Assembly (NCBI GenBank): GCA_016711285.1
Contig: JADJTG010000012.1
Coordinates: 434,001-498,000 of the forward strand
From: Sphingobacteriales bacterium
GTDB taxonomy: Bacteria; Bacteroidota; Bacteroidia; Chitinophagales; UBA2359
DNA: 64,000 bases
Reading direction: 5' to 3'
Below, in pieces: positions 1-8,930 of the stretch. Below the pieces are notes generated by a model. It ran no database searches. It worked only from the letters and a program-made list of their open reading frames with translations, and had not been told where the DNA came from. The position numbers and the translations under genes were made by a program. Each line of letters starts with the position of its first letter. Within the stretch, counting starts at the first letter, position 1.

Positions 1-141
1 AAATAAATTACAATTAATAATATATAAAGTAATTGAATTAAAAAAGAATAGAGATGTTTCATAAAAAAAAATTTATCAGTAAATAATAAAGCGACTATAA
101 TGCCGATAGCTTAAGAAATAAAAGCTGGCATATAAAGAAAA
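1..141. other. Window edge, AT-rich DNA
   Basis: AT-rich sequence downstream of the TPR gene. No terminator or gene was recognised. Confidence 0.4.
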
Positions 142-753
142 TTATTTATCGGTAGAGACCTGATACTGTTGCATTAATGCTTGAAAAGAAGCACAGTAAG
201 AGTCTGCTTTTTCCTGAAGCGTAGTATCTAAAGAAGCTGCCTTTTTGAAGTCGTCACACAGATCCATAGCAAAACTCAATTTTGAAACATCTATTGAATT
301 TTGGTCGTTATTATCGTAATTATCCATTACTGCTCGATATTTCCTCATTGCCCTTTCAAATACATAATCTGCATTATCAGAGTCGTACTGAATAGCCTTA
401 GAAATATCGGCAATAAATTTTTGCGGTTCAAGATAAGGCTGCAATTTGGCACGATAATAATAAGCGGGAGCATAATCCGGCTTTAGTGCAATACTGCGGC
501 TCATATCGCCGAAAGCTTGTTGGGTATGCTTCAAATAGCGATGCGCCAACCCGCGATAATAAAAAGCCTCATAATCATTCGGGTTTTGCAACAAAGCTGC
601 ATCAAAATGTGCGATAGCTTCCGACAAACGACCGCTCTCAAAAGCCGACATCGCTTGTTGTTTTCCCGAAACAGATGTTGCATTTTGGGCATATATAATA
701 TTACTCCAACAACACAACATCAAGAAAAGATAATAGTAGATAGTATTACTCAT
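142..753 (-). CDS. Secreted TPR-repeat protein
   Basis: A 203-residue protein. Residues 1-22 form a hydrophobic signal peptide ending in IYA-QNA, so it is probably exported to the periplasm. Residues about 30-130 contain three tetratricopeptide-like helical pairs, recognisable by the spacing of A/G, Y and P in stretches such as AFYYRGLAHRYLK and APAYYYRAKL. TPRs are protein-protein scaffolds, so a partner cannot be named. The C-terminal 70 residues carry two cysteines (CDDF and YCASF) and no recognised domain. The gene stands alone, divergent from the hydroxylase gene downstream. The function is unknown. Confidence 0.8.
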   Translation of the reverse strand: MSNTIYYYLFLMLCCWSNIIYAQNATSVSGKQQAMSAFESGRLSEAIAHFDAALLQNPNDYEAFYYRGLAHRYLKHTQQAFGDMSRSIALKPDYAPAYYYRAKLQPYLEPQKFIADISKAIQYDSDNADYVFERAMRKYRAVMDNYDNNDQNSIDVSKLSFAMDLCDDFKKAASLDTTLQEKADSYCASFQALMQQYQVSTDK

Positions 754-1090
754 ATTTTTATATAGCGTTTCTAATAAAAAAAAGTCCGATAAAACAAAAT
801 AACCGGTGACTGTAATACTTTTGCAAAAAAAAACAAGTCAAAATGTATTATCTACAACCGATTCATATACCCATCAATAACAGGATTGATACAACAATGA
901 CAATAAAAATATTTTTTTTCAGATAAGATATAAAATATTGATAAAAAGACAATTAGAATATCAAAATTAAAAAAACATAACTACATTATAATTGACGCAA
1001 AAAAACAACATATTGACACAAATGTAAAGGTTAGTATTTTTTTTATATTTTGCAATAGTTTTACCATATTATTTTATTTAATGACAAAAC
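754..1090. other. AT-rich intergenic region between divergent genes
   Basis: About 340 bases of very AT-rich DNA between two divergently oriented genes. It must hold promoters in both directions, but I see no RNA gene, no strong hairpin and no clear TAnnTTTG box. Confidence 0.5.
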
Positions 1091-1969
1091 ATGTCACATT
1101 ATTTCAACATATTTTTATCAGCCTATAAAGGTTATGCCAATTGGTTATGGTACGAAATTACACACCCTCATTGGAAAAACTATTTTTGGTGGTTGGTCTG
1201 TGTATCGGTTATAGTATTTGCTTTGGAGTGGCTGCGCCCTTGGCGTAAAGACCAACCCAAATTTCGCAAAGATTTTTTTTTAGATGTGTTCTATATGTTT
1301 TTCAATTTCTATTTATTTTCGCTCATTATTTATAATGCTGCATCGGAAGTGATCGTAAATTTATTTCATGATGTACTTGCCGCAATAGGAATTGAACATC
1401 TATTTATTTTTAAAGTGGGTACTTTACCTGTATGGACACAATTACTGATATTATTTGTAGCACGCGATTTTGTGCAATGGAACATTCATCGTTTGCTGCA
1501 CCGCGTACCGCGATTGTGGGAATTTCATAAGGTGCATCACAGCGTGACACAAATGGGCTTTGCCGCTCACCTGCGTTATCATTGGATGGAAAATGTAGTA
1601 TATAATACACTCCAATACATTCCGTTGGCATTATTTGGATTTGGTATTGATGATTTTTTTATCGTCTATACTTTTGGGTTGATAATAGGACACCTCAATC
1701 ACGCCAATATCCGATTGCCTTTGGGCATTTTTAAATATATTTTCAACAATCCGCAAATGCACATTTGGCATCATGCCTATCATTTACCGCCCTCCCACCC
1801 TTTCGGAGTCAATTTCGGGCTGACGCTGAGTTGTTGGGATTATCTGTTTGGCACTGCCTATATTCCATACGATGGTCGCGATGAGCCTTTGGGCTTTCCG
1901 CAGGTGGAGCAATTCCCGCAAACCTTTTGGCAACAATTATGGTACGGTTTTGGTAAAAAAGATCAATAA
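1091..1969 (+). CDS. Sterol desaturase / fatty acid hydroxylase family membrane protein
   Basis: A 292-residue integral membrane protein of the fatty acid hydroxylase superfamily, which are non-haem di-iron enzymes that hydroxylate or desaturate lipids. The histidine clusters that bind the iron pair are visible: HRLLH at 133-137, HKVHH at 146-150, HLRYH at 160-164, HLNH at 201-204 and HIWHH at 224-228. Hydrophobic segments at about 30-48, 65-85, 113-127 and 175-203 are membrane helices. Length is normal for the family. The substrate cannot be told from sequence; in Bacteroidota relatives act on fatty acyl, sphingolipid or carotenoid substrates. The gene appears monocistronic, with a 300-base spacer downstream. 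Confidence 0.9.
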   Translation: MSHYFNIFLSAYKGYANWLWYEITHPHWKNYFWWLVCVSVIVFALEWLRPWRKDQPKFRKDFFLDVFYMFFNFYLFSLIIYNAASEVIVNLFHDVLAAIGIEHLFIFKVGTLPVWTQLLILFVARDFVQWNIHRLLHRVPRLWEFHKVHHSVTQMGFAAHLRYHWMENVVYNTLQYIPLALFGFGIDDFFIVYTFGLIIGHLNHANIRLPLGIFKYIFNNPQMHIWHHAYHLPPSHPFGVNFGLTLSCWDYLFGTAYIPYDGRDEPLGFPQVEQFPQTFWQQLWYGFGKKDQ

Positions 1970-2266
1970 CAATCACCTGAATCAATAAAAGTATATTTTT
2001 GCAGACACATTGAACCTCTTTGAATATTTATGTGTTTTTTTGCATGAAATTAGTAGCGCAAGGGAGGGCATTTTTTTTCAAATACAGATTAACGAAAAAA
2101 GTGCCTCATCACATATTTTTCAATATGTAAATGTAGTTTTTTAAAAATTTTTATCGTTTACAAGTTTTATTTATATTCACCGTTTAATTAATCAATTTTA
2201 AATTACTCACTGACACTGCCGCCGCGTATTCCTTCACGGGGGTAAGCCTCTTAAACTTTAAAGGAA
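1970..2266. other. Intergenic region with a short GC-richer leader
   Basis: About 300 bases. The last 60 before the next gene (about 2210-2250) are distinctly richer in G and C than the rest and may be the 5' leader of the following gene. I could not fold them into any known riboswitch. Confidence 0.4.
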
Positions 2267-4306
2267 ATGAAAGACAAAATTATCTTCTGGGGTCGTAATG
2301 ACAAAGACCAAAAAATTTTAGTGATTGTACGCTTGCGTGCCGCCGACAAAAAAGTAGATTTATGGACGATGCCGCATGAAAAATTAGAGGAGGAAATTGT
2401 AGAAAAATGGTTTCAAAATTGGGATACCATTGATGTAGAAAATTTGCCCGATTATGCTAATCATATCGAACGCGAAGTATCCTCCTCCGACCTTTTGCCT
2501 ACCGACATTCGTGCCGACCAAACGGAAATCATCATTCGTGCTGAAAAAGAATGGTATTTTAAAGTATTATCCCTTCAACTCTACCAAACACTCAAAGCAG
2601 ATATTGATGCACTTGAAGAACAAGTGACACAATTAACCGCCTATGATAAAGGTTTATGGGATACTGCCAAAAACTATTGGGACAAAATTCTGCAACACAT
2701 TCAAGAGCAAAATATCTCACGTGGACACGCCAGCGAATTGCGCAACAGTATCAACCATATTTTCAACAAACTCAAAGCCTTGCTCAACACTGAAAACAGT
2801 GCTTTTGAGCAGGAGGCAAAAGCCAATTTTGATTCGGTGGACAGCCGCCTGAAGGATTTTTGGGAGCGTATTGAAACCAATAAAAATGTACAGAAAGTAT
2901 TTGGCGAGCTGAAAGATTTGCAGGAAGAAATCAAAAAACTCAAACTCACACCGCCCAACCGCCGCGAAATTTGGAAAAAAATAGACGATACTTTTACTTT
3001 TTTGAAATCCAAACAAAAAAACGCCTTCCAATCGCGTACCGAAGTGCGCATCAACGGCTTGAAAAAGGCTATCGCCGATATGGAAAAATTTGTAGCACAA
3101 GACCGCGACTCCATCGCCTTCCAACGTGAGCGTATGGGCAAATCCGGTGCCGGACAACTCGAAATGCAACTCCGCGAAGCCAAAGCACAAATGATTAGCG
3201 CACGCCTCCAATCCAAAGAACTCAAACTGAAGGATATGTACGCAACTTTGCAAAGTTTAGAGGACAGCGTGAGCAAGCTCCATCACGACCGCGAAAAAGC
3301 CGCCGCACTCATCGCCTCTGTGGACAGCAGCGATGCCGCCCAGCCTTCGGAAAGCTGGCAAGAGCTAAAACAAAAAGGGAAAGACGTACTCCAAAGTCTT
3401 GGCAGCAATTTGGGTAGCGGCGTAAAAGCAGCCAAAGAAAAAAGTGCTGAAGCCTTAGAAAAATTAGACAAAACCACACAGCCACTGCAAGATAAAGGTG
3501 CGGAGTTGTTGGAGCAATTAGACAAAACCACACAGCCACTGCAAGATAAAGGTGCGGAAATGCTGGAACAATTAGGAGATAAATTAGAACCTGTAACCAA
3601 CACGCTCAAAGGCTTATTCAACTCTGCCAAAGATTTTGTAAGTGATGCAGTAGAAAACGTAAAAGAAAAAGTACAGGGAACGGATACAGTTGTTGAAAAT
3701 GCCGGAACAGATATAGAAGATAAAGTTAAAAATACGACAGCAGTGGCAAATGAGATAAAAGCCGATGCCGAAGAAATGACAGACGAAGCCAAAGAAAACA
3801 TCGCCGAGGCAAAAGATGCGATAGCTGAAAAATCCGAATCTGTCACCGACACCGTAAAAGGTTGGTTTTCCAAAGCCGGAGACCAAGCCGAAGAGTTGAA
3901 GGACGCAGCCAAAGAAAATATCGCCGAGGCAAAAGATGCGATAGCTGAAAAATCCGAATCTGTCACCGACACCGTAAAAGGTTGGTTTTCCAAAGCCGGA
4001 GACCAAGCCGAAGAAATGACAGACGAAGCCAAAGAAAACATCGCCGAGGCAAAAGATGCGATAGCAGAAAAATCCGAGTCTGTCACCGACACCATAAAAG
4101 GTTGGTTTTCCAAAGCCGGAGACCAAGCCGAAGATCTGAAAGACGAAGCCGAAGAAAACATCGCCGAGGCAAAAGATGCGATAGCTGAAAAATCCGAGTC
4201 TGTCACCGACACCATAAAAGGTTGGTTTTCCAAAGCTGAAGACCAAGCCGAAGAACTGAAAGACGAAGCTGCCAAAAAGATAGATGATATAGAAGGAAAA
4301 GTATAA
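2267..4306 (+). CDS. Long helical protein with C-terminal 40-residue tandem repeats
   Basis: A 679-residue, highly charged, almost wholly helical protein with no signal peptide or membrane segment, so probably cytoplasmic. Residues 1-110 look like a small globular domain. Residues 110-360 are coiled coil with DUF349-like character (many W, K and E, as in FWERIETNKNVQKVF). Residues about 400-437 hold two copies of an 18-residue unit starting DKTTQPLQDKG. Residues about 505-664 hold four copies of a 40-residue unit with the pattern KENIAEAKDAIAEKSES then TDTVKGWFSKAGDQAEE, resembling LEA or apolipoprotein-type amphipathic helices. These features suggest a structural or stress-protective role, but that is inference and no enzyme motif is present. 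A terminator follows 25 bases after the stop. Confidence 0.75.
   Translation: MKDKIIFWGRNDKDQKILVIVRLRAADKKVDLWTMPHEKLEEEIVEKWFQNWDTIDVENLPDYANHIEREVSSSDLLPTDIRADQTEIIIRAEKEWYFKVLSLQLYQTLKADIDALEEQVTQLTAYDKGLWDTAKNYWDKILQHIQEQNISRGHASELRNSINHIFNKLKALLNTENSAFEQEAKANFDSVDSRLKDFWERIETNKNVQKVFGELKDLQEEIKKLKLTPPNRREIWKKIDDTFTFLKSKQKNAFQSRTEVRINGLKKAIADMEKFVAQDRDSIAFQRERMGKSGAGQLEMQLREAKAQMISARLQSKELKLKDMYATLQSLEDSVSKLHHDREKAAALIASVDSSDAAQPSESWQELKQKGKDVLQSLGSNLGSGVKAAKEKSAEALEKLDKTTQPLQDKGAELLEQLDKTTQPLQDKGAEMLEQLGDKLEPVTNTLKGLFNSAKDFVSDAVENVKEKVQGTDTVVENAGTDIEDKVKNTTAVANEIKADAEEMTDEAKENIAEAKDAIAEKSESVTDTVKGWFSKAGDQAEELKDAAKENIAEAKDAIAEKSESVTDTVKGWFSKAGDQAEEMTDEAKENIAEAKDAIAEKSESVTDTIKGWFSKAGDQAEDLKDEAEENIAEAKDAIAEKSESVTDTIKGWFSKAEDQAEELKDEAAKKIDDIEGKV
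3468..3575 (+). repeat. Two 54-bp tandem repeats inside a coding region
   Basis: Two nearly identical in-frame 54-base units, each encoding an 18-residue segment starting DKTTQPLQDKGAE and ending in LEQL. The frame is preserved, so they lengthen an amphipathic helix. Confidence 0.85.
3779..4258 (+). repeat. Four 120-bp tandem repeats inside a coding region
   Basis: Four units with an exact 120-base period (matching points at about 3785, 3905, 4025 and 4145), more than 90% identical to each other and all in frame. The high DNA identity shows recent expansion or gene conversion, and copy number could vary between strains. Confidence 0.9.
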
Positions 4307-4330
4307 ATTTTACTAAACGGATTTATATAT

Positions 4331-4371
4331 AAAAGACCTTGTTTCCAATCAAAAGAAACAAGGTCTTTTTT
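4331..4371 (+). terminator. Rho-independent terminator
   Basis: A perfect 15-base stem (AAAAGACCTTGTTTC pairing with GAAACAAGGTCTTTT) and a 9-base loop, followed by a T run. It lies 25 bases after the stop of the repeat protein gene. Confidence 0.9.
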
Positions 4372-4648
4372 GTTAAAAAAACAATTTTCAACACATATCT
4401 AACCACACAAATTTGAAAAAAAACATTTTTTTAAGTTTTAGACACAATCTTCATGTAACTTTGAAACCTCATTTTACAAAGTCATACAAGAATGAATTCG
4501 CAACACAAAAACATTCCATTTTAAAATCATGATTCTGTCGGACAATATATTCTACCAACACAAAAACATACTTTTCTTCAAAAAATATGCGTGGTACAGA
4601 CCAGCCTGCTATGGTACAATAGTTTTGTTTTTTAATTTCTTTATTATA
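4372..4648. other. Upstream region of the M61 peptidase gene
   Basis: Mostly AT-rich. It contains a TAACTTTG box at 4456-4463 that fits the Bacteroidota -7 consensus TAnnTTTG. The peptidase frame is open from 4529, but the family-like protein starts at 4649. Confidence 0.4.
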
Positions 4649-6397
4649 ATGGCAAAAAATACTCTCCCTGTCACCTACACTTTGCGTATGCCACAGCCGC
4701 ATACACATTATTTTGAAGTAGAAATACAAATTCCCGACACCGGCGAAAGTGATACACTTATTTTACAACTGCCGGTATGGACACCCGGCTCTTATTTGGT
4801 GCGTGAGTTTTCGCGGCATATAGAGCGGGCAGAAGCCTTTAATGAAGCAGGAGCAGCTTTAAAAATAGCAAAAACCGACAAAAACACCTGGCAGGTAATA
4901 CACAATAAAAACAAAGCAGTTACGGTTCGCTATGGCGTATATGCGTATGAGCTCACAGTGCGCACGAGTTTTTTAGATTCAGACAAAGCCTATATCAACG
5001 GAGCAAATTTATTTTGCTGGATAGAAGGTCGCGAAAAAGAAGCCTCCATTTTAAATATTGAAGCCGCCCCCGAATGGAAACAATTTTCCACCGCTTTACC
5101 CAAAAAAAATATCAAAAACAACATCTGGCAACTCCAAATTGCCAACTACGATACTTTAGTGGACTCGCCTATCCTCATCGGCAACCACGAAGTGTATGAA
5201 TTTAAAGCGGCGGGCGTGCCACACGAAGTAGCCATCACCGCACCACACAACGCCGACATTCCCGCTATGTTGGAGCATCTCACCAAAATCGCAGAAACCG
5301 AAACCGCTATTTTCGGCGAGCACCCCTGCGAGCACTATGTATATATCATTTTAAATTCAGAAAAAGACTACGGCGGCTTGGAACATCTCAACTCCACAAG
5401 TTTGCTCACTTCGCGCTTCGGATATAGCAGCGATACCTACACCGGATTTTTGGGTTTGGCAGCACACGAGTATTTTCATTTGTGGAATGTAAAACGCTTG
5501 CGCCCCATTGAGTTAGGTCCCTTTGATTACGGGCAAGAAAACTATACCGAATTGCTGTGGCAAGCCGAAGGATTTACCAGCTACTACGATGACTTTATCC
5601 TTCGCCGCGCCGGTATCATCAGCGGCAAAGATTACTTGGATTTATTGGTAAAATCATTCAACTACACTGCCAACACACATGGCTGTGCCATTGAAAGCCT
5701 CGCCGCCGCCAGCCACGATGCGTGGATAAAATACTACCGCCGCAACGAAAATTCCGACAACTCGCAAGTATCGTACTACACCAAAGGGGCACAAATTGCT
5801 TTTATGTTAGATATGGAAATACGCCGTGCCACTAAAGGTACAAAAAATCTGGATAATGTATTGCGCAATATGTACGAGAAATACTATAAACAACTCAGTC
5901 TCGGCTTTACGCGCAACGAAATAAAAGCAGAAATAGAAACAATAAGCGGCAAAAATTTCGACGACTTTTTTGCCAACTATATAGAAGGAACAGCCCCTGT
6001 CAATATCAATAAATTTTTGGAAGTGGTAGGTTTAGAAGCGATAAATACCGCCACCAACACCGCCGCTACTTTGGGCGTAAATACAAAAACAGAAGAAGGG
6101 CGCACTATCGTTAGTGCCACACCACACGGCGGCAATGCCTACAAAGCAGGCATCAATGTAAATGACGAAATTGTGGCATTGAATAATTATCGCATAAAAG
6201 GAAATTTGAGCGATTTGATGAAACAATTTAAAAACGGCGACACCATCAATGTACTCATCAGTCGCGATGGCATATTGCGTACTATTCCGGTGCATTTGCA
6301 GCCCTCCAAGCAAATAACCTATCAGATAAAAAAACTTGATAATGCTTCAAAGGAGCAAAAATCGCAGTATCAAGCGTGGATACAGGAGGCATTTTAA
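4649..6397 (+). CDS. M61 family (glycyl aminopeptidase-like) peptidase with PDZ domain
   Basis: A 582-residue zinc peptidase of family M61. I chose the ATG at 4649 because homology-like sequence (MAKNTLPVTYTLRMP) begins there; the 40 open codons upstream look like untranslated leader. An N-terminal beta domain (1-165) is followed by the catalytic domain with the zinc motif HEYFH at 273-277, and a downstream AEGFTSYY that supplies the third ligand. A PDZ domain occupies about residues 480-560, with the usual GNAYKAGI...GDEI-like loop. No signal peptide is evident, so it may be cytoplasmic and act on small peptides. It is immediately followed by the dNK gene, 91 bases apart, possibly cotranscribed. 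Confidence 0.92.
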   Translation: MAKNTLPVTYTLRMPQPHTHYFEVEIQIPDTGESDTLILQLPVWTPGSYLVREFSRHIERAEAFNEAGAALKIAKTDKNTWQVIHNKNKAVTVRYGVYAYELTVRTSFLDSDKAYINGANLFCWIEGREKEASILNIEAAPEWKQFSTALPKKNIKNNIWQLQIANYDTLVDSPILIGNHEVYEFKAAGVPHEVAITAPHNADIPAMLEHLTKIAETETAIFGEHPCEHYVYIILNSEKDYGGLEHLNSTSLLTSRFGYSSDTYTGFLGLAAHEYFHLWNVKRLRPIELGPFDYGQENYTELLWQAEGFTSYYDDFILRRAGIISGKDYLDLLVKSFNYTANTHGCAIESLAAASHDAWIKYYRRNENSDNSQVSYYTKGAQIAFMLDMEIRRATKGTKNLDNVLRNMYEKYYKQLSLGFTRNEIKAEIETISGKNFDDFFANYIEGTAPVNINKFLEVVGLEAINTATNTAATLGVNTKTEEGRTIVSATPHGGNAYKAGINVNDEIVALNNYRIKGNLSDLMKQFKNGDTINVLISRDGILRTIPVHLQPSKQITYQIKKLDNASKEQKSQYQAWIQEAF

Positions 6398-6488
6398 AAA
6401 TGATTTATTTTATCGGATAAACAGTACGTTTAAACAATTCATTTATCTTTACCTTACTTTTTTTTGCTATATCAGCAACAGCAATTGT

Positions 6489-7127
6489 ATGCTATACTAT
6501 AACTTTATTACCATTGACGGCAATACGGGAGCCGGAAAAACCAGCCTTGCCCAGCGTTTGAGCAATGATTTCGGTGCGGAGTTAATATTGGAAAATTTTG
6601 TGGACAATCCGTTTTTGGCGGGTTCTTACCGCGACCCCGAAGCCTTTGCCTTCCGCAACGAGATGTATTTTTTGGTGGACAGATACCAAAGTTTAAACCA
6701 TAATATTAAAGATTTGCCGCTATATGATTCGCTGCATATCGCTGATTATGTATTTAATAAATCTTTATTATATGCAAAAGTAAACCTACCTGAATTGGAG
6801 TTTCATTTGTTTGAAAAAATATTTCATGTTTTCCACCCCGAAATTCCACAGCCCGAATTGCTGGTATATGTACACTCAGACGTGGACAGACTCATTAAAA
6901 ACATTGAAAAACGGGGCAGAGATTTTGAACAAGGAGTGCGGCGCAGCTATTTAAAAGCAGTAGAAGATGTATATTTTGATTATTTTGAAAGCATCAAGCA
7001 CCAACAGCGCATTGTGGTACTACACACCAATCATATAGATTTTGTGCATAATGACGAAGATTACAAACAAGTATTGGATATAATAGCAAAGCCCTATCCA
7101 ACCGGCGTGCATCATTTCAAGTTTTAA
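6489..7127 (+). CDS. Deoxynucleoside kinase (dNK/dCK-dGK family)
   Basis: A 212-residue enzyme that phosphorylates deoxynucleosides in the salvage pathway. The reading frame is open from 6336, but the ATG at 6489 puts the P-loop GNTGAGKT at residues 11-18, as in the family. Also visible are the FVDNPF segment after strand 2, a catalytic-type region DRYQSL, and the lid-like KRGRDFEQGVRRSYL that carries the arginines contacting phosphate. Length is normal. The substrate preference (dA, dG or dC) cannot be read from the sequence. The gene follows the M61 peptidase gene on the same strand. Confidence 0.92.
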   Translation: MLYYNFITIDGNTGAGKTSLAQRLSNDFGAELILENFVDNPFLAGSYRDPEAFAFRNEMYFLVDRYQSLNHNIKDLPLYDSLHIADYVFNKSLLYAKVNLPELEFHLFEKIFHVFHPEIPQPELLVYVHSDVDRLIKNIEKRGRDFEQGVRRSYLKAVEDVYFDYFESIKHQQRIVVLHTNHIDFVHNDEDYKQVLDIIAKPYPTGVHHFKF

Positions 7128-7181
7128 AGAAAAAAACTATTTAAAGTACGATTTTTCGTATGATTAATATCAAAAGTCTTT

Positions 7182-7226
7182 AATAATACCATTAAAACAG
7201 CTATTTGGCGCAGTTTTCATTGTAGA
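7182..7226 (+). repeat. Mobile-element end motif, copy 1
   Basis: A 45-base motif, ATACCATTAAAACA-(G/T)CTATT...CAGTTTT, found three times in the window (also at 11741 and 14313), about 80% identical. Here it lies just upstream of an IS630-like transposase fragment, so it is probably an element end or its promoter region. Confidence 0.75.
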
Positions 7227-7232
7227 GCTATC

Positions 7233-7631
7233 ATGTCATTACCCATAGAACTTATCATAAAAGAGTCAGCAGGGTACCTAAAACAACTGCATAAAACAGC
7301 CAAAAGGAACACCGTTTCTAAAATAAAGATGTTGATGAATATCCAAAGCGGTATCCACCATAATCATATTCTCGCCATCAAGTCAGGAACTTCTCTGCGT
7401 TCGATAAACAGGTGGAAAACTACTTACCAATCGCAGGGACTTGATGGCTTGCTTAGGGATAATAAAGGGGCGATTTTCATAGCCACCTCAAAGGAGCAGA
7501 TATTGCAAAAGTTAAAAGATCCCAAGAATGGGTTGCGCACCTACCAAGAAGCACAGCAGTGGCTGAAGTCGGAGTTGGGTATTGAAAAACAATACAAATA
7601 CGGTAAGGATGTATCTGAAGCAAAACTTTGA
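7233..7631 (+). pseudogene. IS630-like transposase, N-terminal remnant
   Basis: A 132-residue fragment holding only the N-terminal helix-turn-helix part of an IS630-type transposase (KSGTSLRSINRWKTTYQSQG then LDGLLRDNKG). Complete family members have about 330 or more residues and a DDE domain, which is absent. A second, shorter copy at 14369-14683 shares the first 60 or so residues. The frame ends in a stop embedded in a motif (TTTGACACAGTTTATTTTTACAGA) that recurs near 23907. The element is dead. Confidence 0.8.
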
Positions 7632-7650
7632 CACAGTTTATTTTTACAGA
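7628..7650 (+). repeat. Element-end-like motif TTGACAC-N2-TTTATTTT-ACAGA, copy 1
   Basis: A 23-base motif overlapping the stop of the IS630-like remnant, nearly identical to 23907-23928 next to another truncated gene. It is probably the other end of an insertion sequence. Confidence 0.5.
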
Positions 7651-7980
7651 TTCTTATATTCAACATAAGTCAAGTTGTATCCGACACAAGTCAAGTTACC
7701 AATACTAAAATAAATTAATTACTGCATATTTATGGGGCATATATGCTAATATTCGTCTGTCTTTTATCTTATAAAAATAATAGAACACAGACAAAACAGA
7801 TGTAGCGGATAACCACAGATTTTTATCCGTGAAAATCTGTTCAATCTGTCAAATCTGTGTTCAAAAACAATATTTAAGCACCAATAACACCAACAAAATA
7901 AATTATTTGCCGTATTTATTGGTCTTGTACTTATTATCAAGAACCTTATCGTCTGAATAAAAAACGCAGTTGCTTTTGGT
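7651..7980. other. Intergenic region, no gene seen
   Basis: About 330 bases. It contains two short direct repeats of the form CA(T/C)AAGTCAAGTT at about 7665-7705, and a stretch at about 7830-7860 that repeats ATCTGT several times. No RNA gene or terminator was recognised. Confidence 0.4.
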
Positions 7981-8808
7981 TTATTTTACCAAAGGCTCTT
8001 GCTCATACACACCGATTTTACGCTCTACCGGATTGAAAGGGCTGGGTACTAAATTTCCGGTTTTATCCAACAATTCCAATTTGATGGTATTATCGCCGAT
8101 GGGCAGATTTTCTATAAAATACGGCTGCCATTGATTGAGCAAAAACTGAGTGCCATTGATGGTAGCCCGCACCTTGTAGCCGTCATTACTGAGGTCGCAG
8201 TTGGTGAGATAAAAGTCCAAGAGGATTTTTTCAATATTTCCTTTTCCTACATAATTTCCTTTGGGGCGGCTATAAAACAAATGCGGAGCTTTTAGGTCGG
8301 TTTTGGAGCTTGCACCTTCTGCGGGTTTTCCTACCGTAAAATCAAACAACTGGTACGCCTCTTTATTTTTGATACTTTCGTGATAAGAGCGCGACAAAAA
8401 CGCCAAGCCCACATAATAATTCGGCTCTAATACTTTAGACATCGTGTCGGTGTAGTAGGCATCGTAGGGCTGATTGTTGAGAATAAGATGAATGTGTTGT
8501 CCTTTGTCGGAGTTGGAGCACATTTTTTGAGCAGCATCGGGTGTTTGCGAGCCTAATTGATAGTTTTTTACATCAAAATCAAAAGCAACTTTTCCGGCTT
8601 CGGCGGCAGCACCGCTTTTAGGGCTTTGCAAAGCGATGGCGGCATTGCTGAATTCGGGCGAGCCACTTACGGGCGAAAGTGTAATGGGTTTGGGGGCAGC
8701 AGGAGCAGTAGTTTCGGTATTTTGGGCATTTTCGCCGCCGGATTGCTTACAAGCACCCAAGAAAAAAACGATACTCAAAGAGAGTAGAAAAAAAATATTT
8801 TTTTGCAT
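7981..8808 (-). CDS. Lipoprotein of unknown function
   Basis: A 275-residue protein with a lipoprotein signal peptide; the lipobox FLGAC places the lipidated cysteine at residue 20. A low-complexity E/T/A/P linker follows, then a beta-rich domain of about 220 residues. The segment GQHIHLILNNQPY and a later SRSYHESIKN resemble export-linked domains found in other Bacteroidota lipoproteins that hold conserved histidines, but I cannot name the family. It is convergent with the IS remnant and 120 bases from porQ on the same strand, so the two could be cotranscribed. Confidence 0.8.
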   Translation of the reverse strand: MQKNIFFLLSLSIVFFLGACKQSGGENAQNTETTAPAAPKPITLSPVSGSPEFSNAAIALQSPKSGAAAEAGKVAFDFDVKNYQLGSQTPDAAQKMCSNSDKGQHIHLILNNQPYDAYYTDTMSKVLEPNYYVGLAFLSRSYHESIKNKEAYQLFDFTVGKPAEGASSKTDLKAPHLFYSRPKGNYVGKGNIEKILLDFYLTNCDLSNDGYKVRATINGTQFLLNQWQPYFIENLPIGDNTIKLELLDKTGNLVPSPFNPVERKIGVYEQEPLVK

Positions 8809-8930
8809 ATTCTGTAAAAATTATTTTGGTATAAAAATGTATTTTACTACAATAACAATGTAATAATAGTGCCGAATGTTGAAAAATGGAGAATTTTATT
8901 TTTTTATCCGGCAAAAAAAAACGAATTTCA

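Noticed and set aside
2210..2255. GC-richer leader before the repeat-protein gene as a riboswitch
   Set aside because: It is too short, and no known riboswitch core or terminator/antiterminator pair could be drawn.
3779..4258. Regular repeats that could suggest a CRISPR array
   Set aside because: Units are 120 bp with no unique spacers and are in frame within a protein gene.
3283..4275. Long open frames on the minus strand opposite the repeat protein
   Set aside because: They arise from the repeated, codon-biased coding sequence on the plus strand; composition is Ser/Ala low complexity and no homology-like motif is seen.
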